This document shows, piece by piece, positions 36,677-49,109 of a stretch of DNA of 64,000 nucleotides. The first letter of the stretch is position 1. The number at the start of each line of letters is the position of its first letter. This DNA comes from Chondrosia reniformis (Eukaryota > Porifera > Demospongiae > Chondrillida > Chondrillidae): contig OX359192.1 of NCBI GenBank assembly GCA_947172415.1, forward strand, positions 4,466,501 to 4,530,500. Reading direction: 5' to 3'. The translations under genes were made by a program, and so were the position numbers. The notes beneath the pieces are model-generated. The model saw only the letters and a program-made list of their open reading frames with translations, did no database searches and was not told the origin of the DNA.

Positions 36677-37318
36677 CAGTGGACTCTCCATTAACGGACA
36701 TTCCCAGTAACGATCAGTCGCTTTACAATATCCTCCTCGCGGTCACGGTTTCTCTCGCGCATGATGTTAATATGTTTTAATCTCCAAATGCGGACGCTGT
36801 GTATACCGTCCAACGGATGCTTTAAAGTTCCCGATTGTGAACATTGCGAACAAAATTCTCTCTATTAATGGACACAAAGAACCGGCAAATCAATAAAAGT
36901 ACCAGAAACGTCTAAAACAACAAGCAGGCTAGTTTAAATGGGTCCGAAGTTCCTTTGCACGCTGCACGTAACATTTTGGTCCAGTTAGTGGTTGTTGTGA
37001 TGGTGTTACACTCCCTTGCTAGTAATGGAGAAAATGTTGGAGCAAGATTAGCAGGAACTCTTCCGACTATCTCGCCGTCCAGGCAAACAATCACAGCGAA
37101 TCTGTCCTTTGGATTTAATGGTTCGTGCTGCAGCTGCAGTACCTGCCCTTCAAAAGGTGTAGATTGGTGCTTTTGTGATTGTAGCACTTTCATTAATGAA
37201 TAGTGGTGTGTTAATTTGCTTATAATATAATTTTCCAATACTTTCTGAGTTAAGGACATTTCCATACAAAGGACAAATGTTATCATCCCAGCCCGTCCCT
37301 TGGATGGAGGGTCCACTG
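36677..37318 (-). mobile_element. Tigger/pogo-like non-autonomous element carrying a HIRAN-like fragment, copy 1
   Basis: TIRs begin cagtggactctccattaacg at the left and, inverted, cagtggaccctccatccaag at the right, with TA on each side (36,675-36,676; 37,319-37,320). CAGT termini and TA duplication fit Tc1/mariner-type pogo/Tigger elements. There is no transposase; the interior holds a decayed protein-domain fragment and subterminal repeats related to the TIR (tattaatggacac near 36,865). It is 642 bp, about 60 bp shorter than copy 2 through an internal deletion near 36,985. Confidence 0.8.
36929..37316 (-). pseudogene. HIRAN-like domain fragment inside the Tigger-like element
   Basis: The open frame contains HYSLMKVLQSQ, then QHEPLNPKDRFAVIVCLDGE and IVGRVPANLAPTFSPLL, which resemble the HIRAN-type pattern (EP-NP-D-AV-V--DG--VG--P). 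HIRAN domains bind DNA ends in helicase and nuclease proteins; the function here is unknown. After LLAREC a deletion of about 60 bp and a frame change remove the region read as GLEVPFCYTLTGPKSY in copy 2. The natural-looking stop (THLN then TAG) is at 36,929-36,931. No transposase domain was found. The start is uncertain. Confidence 0.6.
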
Positions 37319-40300
37319 TATATACATTTTGGGATATATTGGTTTAAAATTGTTGGACATATTTGGCAAAACTATGGGATATACTAGTCCATTGGATATA
37401 TTAATTAAAATCTATGGGATATATTAAGCAAAAATTATGAGATATATAAAGAAAACATTATGGTAGAGACTATGGGATATAGTCGTCAAAAGGTATGGGA
37501 TATATTTGACAAAAAATAAGGGGTATATTGGGTAAAATTATGGGATATATTATGGGATATAATTGGCAATATTTTGAAATAATTGGATATATTAAGCAAC
37601 AACTTATTCAAAATTATGGGATATATTTGCAAAAACTATGGGATATATTTCCTAAAAGTATGGGCATATTTGGAAAAACCATTGGATAAAATGGGCAAAA
37701 AGTGATATATTTAGAAAAAATATAAGATATATTTGGAAAAACTATGGGATATATTGGGCTAAGAGACTATAGGTGATATTATGGGATATATTTGGCAAAA
37801 TTATGGGATATATTTATTAAAACTACGGGTATATTCGAAAAAACTATGGGATATAATTGGTAAAAACTATGGGATATATTGGAAAAATAGTATATTTTTT
37901 AATTAACTATGGAATATATTGGGCTAAGGCAATAGGTGATAGTTTGGGATATATTTGAAAAACTATGGTGTTATAGTCAGAAACACTATGGGTCATATTG
38001 GGCAAAAACTATGGGATTTATTGGGCTAAGGCCATAGGTTATATTATGGGATATATTCGGCAAAAATCATGGTAAATATTAGCAAAAACTATGGGATTTA
38101 TTCGGAAAAACTATGGGATATATTGGTTTAAAACTATAAATAATTTTATGGGCTGTATTCGGCAAAAACTATGGGAAATAGTGGGCTAAAAATATGGGTT
38201 ATATTATGGGATACATTGGTTAAGCATTGTTGGATATATTTGGCAAAACTATGGGATATACTGCTTAATTGGATATATTAAGCAAAAACTAGGGGATGTA
38301 TTAGTTAAAATTATGGGATATATTAGGCAGAAATTATGGGATATACTTGCAAATATATATATTCCATAATATATCGCATAGTTTTACCCAATATGCCCCT
38401 TAGGTTTTGTCAGATATATCCCATAGCTTTTGAAAAATATATCCCTTAGAGTATCCCATAATTGTTTCCCTGTACATCCCATAATTTTGCCTAAGATATC
38501 CCTTAGTTTTTGCTTAATATATCCAATGGACGAGTATATCCCCTAATTTTCGCAAATATATACAAAAATTTAAAAATATTGCCAATTATATCCCACAATA
38601 TATCCCATAATTATACCCAATATACCCCTTACTTTTTGGCAAATATATCCCATAGCTTTTATATATATATGCAATTATTTCAAAATATTGCCAATTATAT
38701 CCCATAATATATCCCTTAATTTTACCCAATATACCCCTTATTTTTGGTCAAATATATCCCATACCTTTTGACGACTATATCCCATAGTATATACCATAAT
38801 TTTTGCTTTATATATCTTATAATTTTTGCTTAATATATCCCATAGATTTTAATTAATATATCCAATGGACTAGTATATCCCATAGTTTTGCCAAATATGT
38901 CCAACAATTTTAAACCAATATATCCCAAAATATATACAATAATTTTTGCCCAATATATCCCTAATTTTTTCCAAATATATCCCAAATTTTATTTCCAAAT
39001 ATATCCCATAATGTTTGCCAAAATATCATATATTTTTCCAATAATATCCAATAATTTTGCCAAATATAGTCCATGATATAACCTTTAGTCTTAGCCAAAT
39101 ATATCCCCTAGTTTTTGCCCAATATTATCCCATGGTCTTTCTGAATAAATACCATAGTTTTACAAATATATCTAAAATTTTTAAACCAATATATCCCATA
39201 ATATGTCCCATAATTTTTGCCTAATATATCCCATAGTTTTTGCCGAATATATCACATAAAAAAACCTATAGTCTTAGCCCAATATAACCCATACTTTTTG
39301 CCTAATCTATCCCTCAGTTTTAGCTTAATATATCCAATTATTTAGAAATATTGCCAATTATATCACTTAAATAACCCATAGATTTACCTAAGATAGCCTT
39401 TAGTTTTTGTCAAATATATGCCATAGCTTTTGAAAAATATATCCCAAAGTATATACCAAATGTTTTGCTCAATATATCCAATAGTCTTTCCAAATATATC
39501 CCATTATTTTTGCAATAATATCCATAATGTTTGCCTAATCTATACCATTATTTTGCCTAAAATATCCCTCGGTTGTTGCTTAATATATCCAAAAATTTAA
39601 AAATATTGCCAATTATATCCCATAATATATCCCATAATTTTACCCAATATACCCCTTAGTTTTAGGCAAATATATCCCGTAGCTTTTAACAAATATATCC
39701 CCTAGCTTTTGAAAAATATATCCCTTAGTATATCCCATGATTTTTCCCCTATATATCCCATATTCGCCTAATCCATTCCTTAGTTTTAGCTTATTATATT
39801 CAATGGACCAGTATATCCCATAGTTTTTGCCCAAGAAATCCCATATTTTTCTAATTATATCCCATAATTTTTGCTAAATATATCCCATAATTTAACCTAT
39901 AGTCTTTAGCCCAATTTTTTGGCCTAATATATCTCAGTTTTCCCTCAATTAAATCCAATTATTTATAAATATTGCCTAATATATTTCATAATATATCCCA
40001 TATTTTTACCCAATATACCCCTTAGTTTTTGTCAGATATATCCTATAGCTTTTGACAAATATATCCCTTAGAGTATCCCATAATTGTTTCCCTGTATATC
40101 CCATAATTTTGCTTAAGACATCCCTTAGTTTTTGCTTAATATATCCAATGGACCAGTATATCCCATAATTTTGCCAAATATATCCCATTGTTTTTGCCGA
40201 ATACATCCCATAATATTATCTATAGTTATAAACCCATATATCCCATATTTTTTGCCAAATCAATTCCATACCTTAATTTATGGTCTTAGCCCAATATATC

Positions 40301-42402
40301 CTATAGATTTTGCCAAATATATCCCATAGTTATTCAAAAAAATTCAATAGTTTTTGCAAATATATCCCATAATTTTGCCTATATATCTGTCAGTTTTTGC
40401 TATATATATCCTATTTTTAAAATATTGCCAATTATATCCCATAATATATCCCATGATTTTACCCAATATACCCCTTAGTTTTTGGCAAATATATCCCATA
40501 GCTTTTAACAAATATATCCCATAGTACATCCCATAATATTTGCCCTATATATCCCATAATTTTGCCTAATATATCCCATAGTTTTATCTTATTATATCCA
40601 ATGGACTAGTATATCCGAAGTTTTGCCAAATAAATATAACAATTTTTAACCAATATATCCCATAATATATCCCATAATTTTTGCCCAATATATCCCATAT
40701 TTTTACTAAATAAATCCCATAATTTTTCCCAAATATATCCCATAATTTTTTCAAATTTATCCCATAAATTTTTTCCAAATATATCCCATAATTTTGCCTA
40801 ATATATCTTTCAGTTTTTGCTTAATATATCCTATTGTTTAAAACATTGCCAATTCTATCCCATAATATATCCCATAATTTTTCCCAATATACCCCTTATT
40901 TTTTTCAAATATATCCCATAGCTTTTGACAAATGTATCCCATAGGATATCCCTAAATTTTACCCTTCATATCATAACATTTTGCTTAATATATCCCATTG
41001 TTTTTGATTATTATATCCAATGGACCACTATATCGCATAGTTTGACAAATATAATCAACAATGGTTAACCCAAATATCCCATAATATAACCCAAAATTTT
41101 AGCCCACTATATCCCATAGGTTTTGCCGAATACAACCCATAAAATTATTGGATATCTTGGGAAAAATATGGGATATATTTGGCAAAATCTATGGGATATA
41201 TTGGGCTAACAGTGTAGGTTATTTAGTGGGATATATTCAGCCAAAAGTATGGGTTATATTGGGCAAAAATTATGGAATATATAATGGGATATATTGGTTA
41301 AAAATGGTTGGATAAATTTTTCAAAACTATGGGATATACTGGTCCATTGTATATATTAAGAAAAACTAAGGGATGTCTTGGCAAAATTGTGGGATATACA
41401 GGAAAAAATTATGGGATACTCTAGGGGATATATTTGTCAAAACTATGGGATATATCTGACAAAAACTAAGGGCATATTGGGTAAAACTATGGGATATATT
41501 GTGGAATATATCCCATAGTTTTTGCTATATATCCCATAATTTCTTCCTAATATATCCCATAATTTTACTTAATAAATCCTCTAGTTTTTGCTTAATATAT
41601 CCAATTAAGCAGTGTATCCCATAGTTTTGCCAAATATATCCAACAATGTTAAACCAATGTATCCCATAATATAACCCATAATTTTAGCTCACTATATCTC
41701 ATAGTGTTTGCCGAATACAACCCACAAAATTATTTATTGTGTGAAACCAATATATCCCATAGTTTTTCCGAATATATCCCATAGGTTTTTCTAATATTTA
41801 CCATGATTTTTGCCGAATATATCCCATAATATAACCTATGGCCTTAGCCCAATAGTTTTGCCCAATATAACTCATAGTGTTTCCAACTATATCAAAATAA
41901 TTTTTCAAATATATCCCAAAATATCACCTATAGTCTTAGCCCAATATATCCCATAGTTTTTCCAAATATATCATATTCTTTTCTAAATATATCACTTTTT
42001 GCCCATTTTATCCAATGGTTTTTCCAAATATGCCCATACTTTTAGGAAATATATCCCATAGCTTTGGCAAATATATCCCATAATTTTTGCCGAATATATA
42101 CCAAAATTTTGAATAAGTTGTTGCTTAATATACCCAATTATTTCAAAATATTGCCAATTTTATCCCATAATATATCCCATAATTTTACCCAATATACCCA
42201 TTATGTTTTGTCAAAATATATCCCATACCTTTTGACGACTATATCCCATAGTATATACCATAATTTTTGCTTTATATATCTCATAATTTTTGCTTAATAT
42301 ATCCCATAGATTTTAATTAATATATCTAATGGACTAGTATATCCCATAGTTTTGCCAAATATGTCCAACAATTTTAAACCAATATATCCCAAAATGTATA
42401 TA
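37319..42402. repeat. 23-bp satellite with three orientation switches
   Basis: G-rich orientation to about 38,345, C-rich to about 41,143, G-rich to about 41,503, C-rich to 42,402. 37,319 to about 38,300 corresponds inverted to 42,402 down to about 41,500. The segment 38,640-39,075 is a direct paralogue of the sequence surrounding the Tigger insertion at 42,403 but lacks the insertion. No gene. Confidence 0.93.
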
Positions 42403-43097
42403 CAGTGGACCCTCCATCCAAGGGATGGGCTGGGATGATAACATTTGTCCTTTGTATGGAAATATCCTTAAATCAGAAAGTATTGGAAAATTATATTATA
42501 AGCAAATAACACACCACTATTCATTAATGAAAGTGCTACAATCACAAAAGCACCAATCTACACCTTTTGAAGGGCAGGTACTGCAGCTGCAGCATGAACC
42601 ATTAAATCCAAAGGACAGATTCGCTGTGATTGTTTGCCTGGACGGCAAGATAGTCGGAAGAGTTCCTGCTAATCTTGCTCCAACGTTTTCTCCATTTCTA
42701 GCAAGGGAGTGTAACACCATCACAACAACCATAACTCAGCTCGAGTCAATCGTGGAACAGGTTTGGGTCTGGAGGTTCCTTTCTGCTACACACTAACTGG
42801 ACCAAAATCTTACGTGCAGCGTGCAAAGGACCTTCTGACCCATTTAAACTAGCCTGCTTGTTGTTTGAGACGTTTCTGGTACTTTTATTGATTTGCTGGT
42901 TCTTTGTGTCCATTAATAGAGAGAATTTTGTTCGCAATGTTCGCAGTTTAAAGCATCCGTTGGACGGTATAGCGAGCGTCCGTATTTGGGAGATTAAAAC
43001 ATATTAACATCATGCGCGAGAGAAACCGTGACCGCGAGGAGGATATTGTAAAGCGACTGATCGTTACTGGGAGAGTCCGTTAATGGAGAGTCCACTG
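42403..43097 (+). mobile_element. Tigger/pogo-like element carrying a HIRAN-like fragment, copy 2
   Basis: Inverted copy of 36,677-37,318. TIR left cagtggaccctccatccaag; the right end reads ttaatggagagtccactg; TA flanks at 42,401-42,402 and 43,098-43,099. The flanking satellite is the same as at copy 1 in inverse, so the two arose by duplication of one insertion. At 695 bp it is the fuller copy. Confidence 0.8.
42425..42852 (+). pseudogene. HIRAN-like domain fragment, fuller copy
   Basis: The 42,425-42,796 frame reads QHEPLNPKDRFAVIVCLDGK, IVGRVPANLAPTFSPFLARE and on to ITQLESIVEQ. From about 42,762 the likely original sequence continues in another frame as GLGLEVPFCYTLTGPKSY, then QRAKDLLTHLN and TAG at 42,850-42,852. 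This gives a domain-sized fragment ending at a natural stop, suggesting capture of the 3' end of a host coding sequence (inference). Assignment to HIRAN is by pattern only. One frameshift; no methionine start can be chosen with confidence. Confidence 0.6.
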
Positions 43098-44364
43098 TAA
43101 TAATTTTTCCCCAATATATCCCATATTTTTTCCAAATATATCCCATAATTTTTGACAAATGTATCATATATTTTTCCAATTATAACCAATAATTTTTTCC
43201 AAACAGTCCCATAATATAACCTATAGTCTTAGCCCCATTTTTGGCTAATATATCCTCTGTTTTTTCCTTAATATATCCAATTATTTAAAAATATTGCCTA
43301 TTATATCCCTTAATACATCCCATAGTTTTACCCAATATGCCCCTCATTTTTTGTCAAATAAATCCCATACTTTAACTTATGGTCTTAGCCCAATATATCC
43401 TATAGTTTTGCCAAATATATCCAACAATTTTTATCCAATATATTCCATAATATAACCCATAATTTGTGGTCCAATATATCCCATAGTTTTTGTCGAATAC
43501 ATCCCATAAAATTATCTATAGTCTTTGACCAATATATCCCATACTTTTGGCCAAATATATCCCCTAAAATAACCTATAGTCATAGTCCTATATATACCGC
43601 GGTTATTGCCAAGTATATACTATATTTTGCCAAATATATCCCATAGCTTTTGACAAATATATCCCAAAATGTTTGCCCTGTATATCCCATAATTTTGCCT
43701 AAGAAATCCCTTAGTTTTTGCTTAATATATTCAATGGACCAGAATATCCCAGAGTTTTTCCAAATATATCCCACAATTTTTAACCAATATATACCATAAT
43801 ATATCCCATAATTTTTGCCCAATATATCCCTTAATTTTGGCCAACTATATCCCAAAATACCACCTATAGTCTTAGCCCAATATATCCCATAGTTTTGCCC
43901 AATATATCCCATAATGTTTGCTAAATATATCCCATAATTTAACCTATAGTCTTAGCCCAATTGTTTAGCCTAATATATCTCTCAGTTCTTACTTAATATA
44001 TCCATTTATTTATAAATATTGCCTATTATATTCCATAATATATCGCATAGTTTTACCCAATATGCCCCTTAGTTTTTGTCAGATATATCCCATAGCTTTT
44101 GACAAATATATCCCTTAGAGTATCCCATAATTTTTCCCTGTACATCCCATAATTTTGCCTAAGACATCCCTTAGTTTTTGCTTAATATATCCTATGGACC
44201 AGTATATTCCATAATTTTTCGAAATATATCCCATAATATAACCCATAATTTTTGGTCCAATATATCCCATAGTTTTTGTCGAATACATCCCATAAAATTA
44301 TCTAAAGTCTTTGACCAATATATCCCACACTTTTTGCCAAATATATCCCATAAAATAACCTATA
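43098..44364 (+). repeat. 23-bp satellite
   Basis: C-rich orientation. 43,098 to about 43,232 matches 36,676-36,510 in inverse. 43,950-44,350 and 45,930-46,280 are close direct paralogues of each other and of 39,900-40,250. No gene. Confidence 0.92.
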
Positions 44365-45616
44365 CTAGTACCTTATGACTTTTCCTTAGGGATAGGCTGC
44401 CTTATAGCGATCAACACATAACAAGCGATAATTAATAAAGAATTTTCTTTTTCAATCGTTAAGAGTGAATGCGTCATTGAGTGTTATCGGTTACACATCG
44501 GAAGGAATTTAAAATCGTCCATTGTTAAATTGGTTATAGCATCCTTTGGCTTAATTGATTTATATATCGTATATAATCATCTCGCTTCGTATCATTGTCT
44601 TATAATCGTCTCACTTCGTATCCTATTAATGTTTTATTTAATCGTCTCACTTCGTACGTATTGTATTATACAATTAATGTAAAGCTATAAAATGATTCAC
44701 TTCTCTAGCTATCGTCGAATACTTACTTTTTACGTACCTTTTGTTAACGAATAATTCGTATGCAGCAACTCTTGCAAAGCCGCAGTTGAACTTCAGAGCA
44801 ATCTGATTATCGGCTGATATCCCTCTTGCCTTTTTGGGGGGCATAATCTTCTCTGTTGTAGACGAAAATTCAAAAATTGGCGATCCTTAGTGTGAATAAC
44901 ACCTTACGGCGATCCTCGATCACTTGCGTCAACATACATACATACATGTATACCAGTTACACAACTTAGGATTTGCGCAATATTAACATCTGGCTATAAA
45001 ATTTCACCGTTTGCGTTTCAAATGTGTAAATTATCCCATGAATAAACTTATTTGCTAATGAATATGATTTAAATGTTAAGAAATGGCGTCTGTTGCAGAA
45101 GTGAAGGAAAATTGCCTATGCGCTTAAGTTAGAAGATCCTCATAGTCGTGTAGTCAGCTTCAATGGATTCAGTGAGTGTCATTTAGTAAGAATTAAGAAG
45201 TCCGTTTGTGTCTGAGCTTTATTTCCCAAGATATGAAAGATTAAATAGCATTTACTAATCTATTAAAAGTGTATTTTCAGTTTTCTTCTCAACGGATGGG
45301 CGAATCGAAACGGACATCTTAATTTTGTTAGAATACATTGTAACCTTTCCAATAAAGTATAGAACGTAGTTCTAGCTTTTTCCTAGACTAAGCGCATAGT
45401 GTTTGAGAGTTTTAAAATCGGCCCTTTTTAACACGTTATATCTTCGATATTGGTTGTTCAATCTCGCTCAAATTTTTGATTTCGCTGACATTTAAATAAG
45501 CACTTCGATGTATACCAGTCTAAGTTAGCAAATCGTTTTTGTTAGAACGAAACTTGCTTTTAAAAGTGTTTATAAGAAAACGTAAAAACACGCAGATCAG
45601 TCATATGGCACCTGTG
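44365..45616. mobile_element. unclassified insertion, candidate DNA transposon
   Basis: 1,252 bp of non-satellite sequence cleanly interrupting the satellite phrase 'aacctata|gtcgtagccc'. Ends show imperfect inverted similarity (left GTACCTTATGACT, right inverted GTGCCATATGACT) and TATA on both sides (44,361-44,364; 45,617-45,620). No open frame of note. Inside, aatcgtctcacttcgta occurs in three similar copies (about 44,574-44,662). Superfamily not recognised. Confidence 0.55.
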
Positions 45617-46310
45617 TATAGTCGTAGCCCTATATATACCACGGTTATTGCCAAGTATATCCTATATTTTGCCAAATATATCCCATAGCTTTTGACAAAT
45701 ATATCCCATAGTATATCCCATAATGTGTGCCCTGTATATCCCATAATTTTGCCTAAGAAATCCCATAGTTTTTGTTTATTACATTCAAAGGATCAGAATA
45801 TATCCCACAATTTTTAACCAATATATACCATAATATATCCCATAATTTTTGCCGAATATATCCCATAATTTTGCCAAAGATATTCCATATTTTTCCAAAT
45901 ATATCCCTTAATTTTACTAAATATATCCCATAATTTAACCTATAGTCTTAGCCCAATTTTTTAGCCTAATATATCTCTCAGTTCTTACTCAATATATCTT
46001 ATATTTATATTTATAAATATTGCCTATTATATTCCATTATATATCCCATAGTTTTACCCAATATGCCCCTTAGTTTTTGTCAGATATATCCCATAGCTTT
46101 TGACAAATATATCCCTTAGAGTATCCCATAATTGTTTCCCTGTATATCCCATAATTTTCCTTAAGACATCCCTTAGTTTTTGCTTAATATATCCAATGGA
46201 CCAGTATATCCCATAATTTTGCCAAATATATCCCATACTTTTTGCCGAATACATCCCATAATTTTATCTATAGTATTAGACCAATATATCCCATAGTCAT
46301 AGTCTCATAC
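45617..46310 (+). repeat. last 23-bp satellite block
   Basis: C-rich orientation, ending near 46,300 at 'ccaatatatcccatagtcat'. The following 60 bp (46,311-46,372) are unique and bridge to the 13-bp satellite. Confidence 0.92.
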
Positions 46311-47466
46311 TATTTTATGAGGGATCTGTCTTTAGCCACATTTCCGGTTCTAGTTCCATTCCGTTTCGAGTACATACAACTAGTACATTCAACTAGTACA
46401 TACAATTAGTACATACAACTAGTCCATACATCTAGTACCTACCTAGTATAACGAGTACTAGAACCTACAACCAGTACATACAACTAGTACATACAACTAG
46501 TACATACAACTAGGACATACAATTAGTACATACAACTAGCCCATACATCTAGTACCAACCTAGTATGACCAGTACTAGAACCTACAACTAGTACATACAA
46601 CTAGTACATATACCCCGTTGCCGGGGCAGCCGCCTGTGTCTATATTTATATATATGACTGGAATTGCAACTAGTACATACTGCTATTAAAAATAACTAGT
46701 ACATACACATAGAAGCAACTAATAAATACAACCAGTACATTAAAAGCGTACATGCAACTAGTAAATACAACTAGTTCAAACAACTAGAACATCCAACTGG
46801 AACTACCAACTAGTCCATACAACTAGACCTTACAACTTGGAACTAGTACATACAACTAGTACATACAACTTGCATAAAGAACCAGTACATACAACTTGTA
46901 AGGAATACATACAACTAATACAAACAACCAGTACATACAGTTTGCATATACAACTAGTTACAAGTACATACAATTAGTACATACAACTAGTAAATACAAC
47001 TAACGCATACAAACTAGTACATACAACTAATACCTAAAACCAGGAAATATAACTAGTTCTCGTAAATATAACTATTACATACAACTAGTACATACAGCTT
47101 GTATCGAGTACACACAACTCATACAACAAACCAGTACATACAGTTGGTATAGACAACTAGTTATAAGTACATGCAATTAGTACATACAACTAGTACATAC
47201 AACTAACACATACAAACTAGTACACACAACTAGAACATATATACAACTAGTACCAACAACTAGTAAGTATAACTAGTACTAGCACATACAACTAGTACAT
47301 ACAACTAGTAAATACAACTACTTCATACAACTAGTACTTAGAACAAGTACATACACCTAGTACACACAACTAGTGAATACAACTAGGACATACAACTAGT
47401 CCATACATCTAGTACCAACCTAGTATGACAAGTACTAGAACCTACAACTAGTACATACAACTAGTA

Positions 47467-47830
47467 CATATACCCCGTTGCCGGGGCAACCGCCTGTGTA
47501 TATATTTCGTAACCAGGGTATAACAGGATTTAAGAAGCTATATACTGCCATCGGATTCTCAAATCCTGTTATACCCCTGCCAAAATATGGTAAACTAAGA
47601 CATTTCTACTTGGAGGGTGGACAATTCTCTTTCATTAGGTCAGTAGGAGTAGTCAGGGCAAGAGAATTCTATAAAGTTGTCAGCGTTTAAGCCAAACTAA
47701 CCAGACACCAGATGAGCCATCCTGAAAGTACCGCTAATATAACGTTAAGAAGCTTCGGTGTATATATCACTTATACCACGGCACTTCGGTGTATATGGGT
47801 TTATATACACCTCAGCGCCATGGTATAACT
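47467..47830. other. structured non-satellite insertion with strong hairpins
   Basis: A 16-bp perfect inverted repeat (gggtataacaggattt, 47,516-47,531; complement 47,561-47,576) with a 29-nt loop. A second nested hairpin: ttataccacggc (47,771-47,782) with gccatggtataa (47,817-47,828), enclosing tgtatat/atataca. A 70-residue open frame (47,478-47,690) exists, but its start overlaps the GC-rich repeat and I recognise no domain. May be a fragment of a small mobile element; identity unknown. Confidence 0.5.
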
Positions 47831-48369
47831 AATACATATAAATAGTACATACAACCAGTACATATAACTAGAACATACACATATAACTAGTACATATAAA
47901 TAGTACATACAACTAGTACATACAACTAGTACATACAACTAGTACATACAACTAGTACATACAACTAGTACATACAACTAGTACATACAACTAGTACATA
48001 CAACTAGTACATACAACTAGTACATACAACTAGTACATACAACTAGAACATACAACTAGTACACACAACTAGTACACAAAACTACTACATATAACTAGTA
48101 CATACACATATAACTAGTACATATAAATAGTACATACAACTAGTACCTACCTAGTACCTAGTATAACTAGTACTAGAACCTACAACTAGTACACGCAACT
48201 AGTACATACACTTAGTACATACAACTAGTACATACCACTAGTACCTACAACTACTATATATAACTAGTACATACAATTAGTACATACAACTAGTACATAT
48301 ATCTAGTACCTACCTAGTATAACCAGTACTAGGACCTACAGCTAGTACATACAACAATTACACACAACT

Positions 48370-49109
48370 GAGGCAGTGGAAACGGCGGAAATGGCGGAAA
48401 CCGTGAAAATAGCCGAAGAGTCTTGTCACGAAGCCACGAAGCCAGCTTGTAGCTTTCTAACTAAGAGCGCATAAGACTGTCCTATAGTGTGAACGTTTAA
48501 AAACAGCAACAGAGACAGAAAAATGGCCGCGCGCAAGCGCAAATGGGAAACAGTATGGCAAGCTAAGCATCATATCTAAGCGCAGTGTAGTAAATCAGCT
48601 TTATATTGTAAGAGTATAACTAACTAATGTCAATTGATAACCTAGCAGGCAAATATGCATAGCTGCAGCTAGTAGGAATCCAAGTTTGATCCTTGCAGAA
48701 AGAAAGTAGTGACGCTACGCTGATCGTTGGTCATGTCCAAGGTCCATGTGTACTTCTGGTAATACAACCAACCTTCTTAAATCCTAACGCTACAAACAGG
48801 TTATCCCAAGCCTCCTTTACCCAGGATCAGTCAAGTTTTGCCACAGGTGGACATTTTATTTTACGTGATATACGGCCATTTTATCGTTCACGGTCGTTTG
48901 TTAACGTTTTCCAAGCCTTTCATTTAGATGTTCGCTCCAAAGGTCAGCTTTAAGAGGCTCCATTCATTTCTGCTACTGCAGCGCTATTAGTTAGAAAGCT
49001 GCATGCATTTCCCCCTGACTAGTGGCTTTGAGACAAGGCCATTTTCGTGCTTTCAACCTTTTCCGCCGTTTCCGCCGTTTCTGATATTTCTACCATTTCC
49101 ACTACCTCC
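48370..49109. mobile_element. MITE-like element with GGCGGAAA-repeat termini
   Basis: About 740 bp with long inverted ends: left gaggcagtggaaacggcgga, right (inverted) gaggtagtggaaatggtaga, both containing a variable number of GGCGGAAA-like units. A perfect 14-bp pair agctttctaactaa (48,451-48,464) and ttagttagaaagct (48,987-49,000) lies about 100 bp inside. A target duplication is unclear (cacacaact versus cgcacaatt). An 86-residue open frame inside (48,693-48,953) shows no recognised domain. Confidence 0.7.

Noticed and set aside
36955-37203. 82-residue plus-strand cysteine-rich frame
   Set aside because: Antisense of the HIRAN-like fragment, whose pattern is on the minus strand; the second copy shows the same relation.
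44365-45616. Host gene or regulatory island between satellites
   Set aside because: No open frame or splice-like structure was found, and matching ends with TATA repeats point to a mobile element instead.
47478-47690. 70-residue open frame as a small gene
   Set aside because: It starts in a duplicated GC-rich repeat, spans a strong hairpin and has no recognised domain; kept only as part of the structured insertion.
48693-48953. 86-residue open frame inside the GGCGGAAA-ended element
   Set aside because: No domain recognised and length is compatible with chance in non-satellite DNA.
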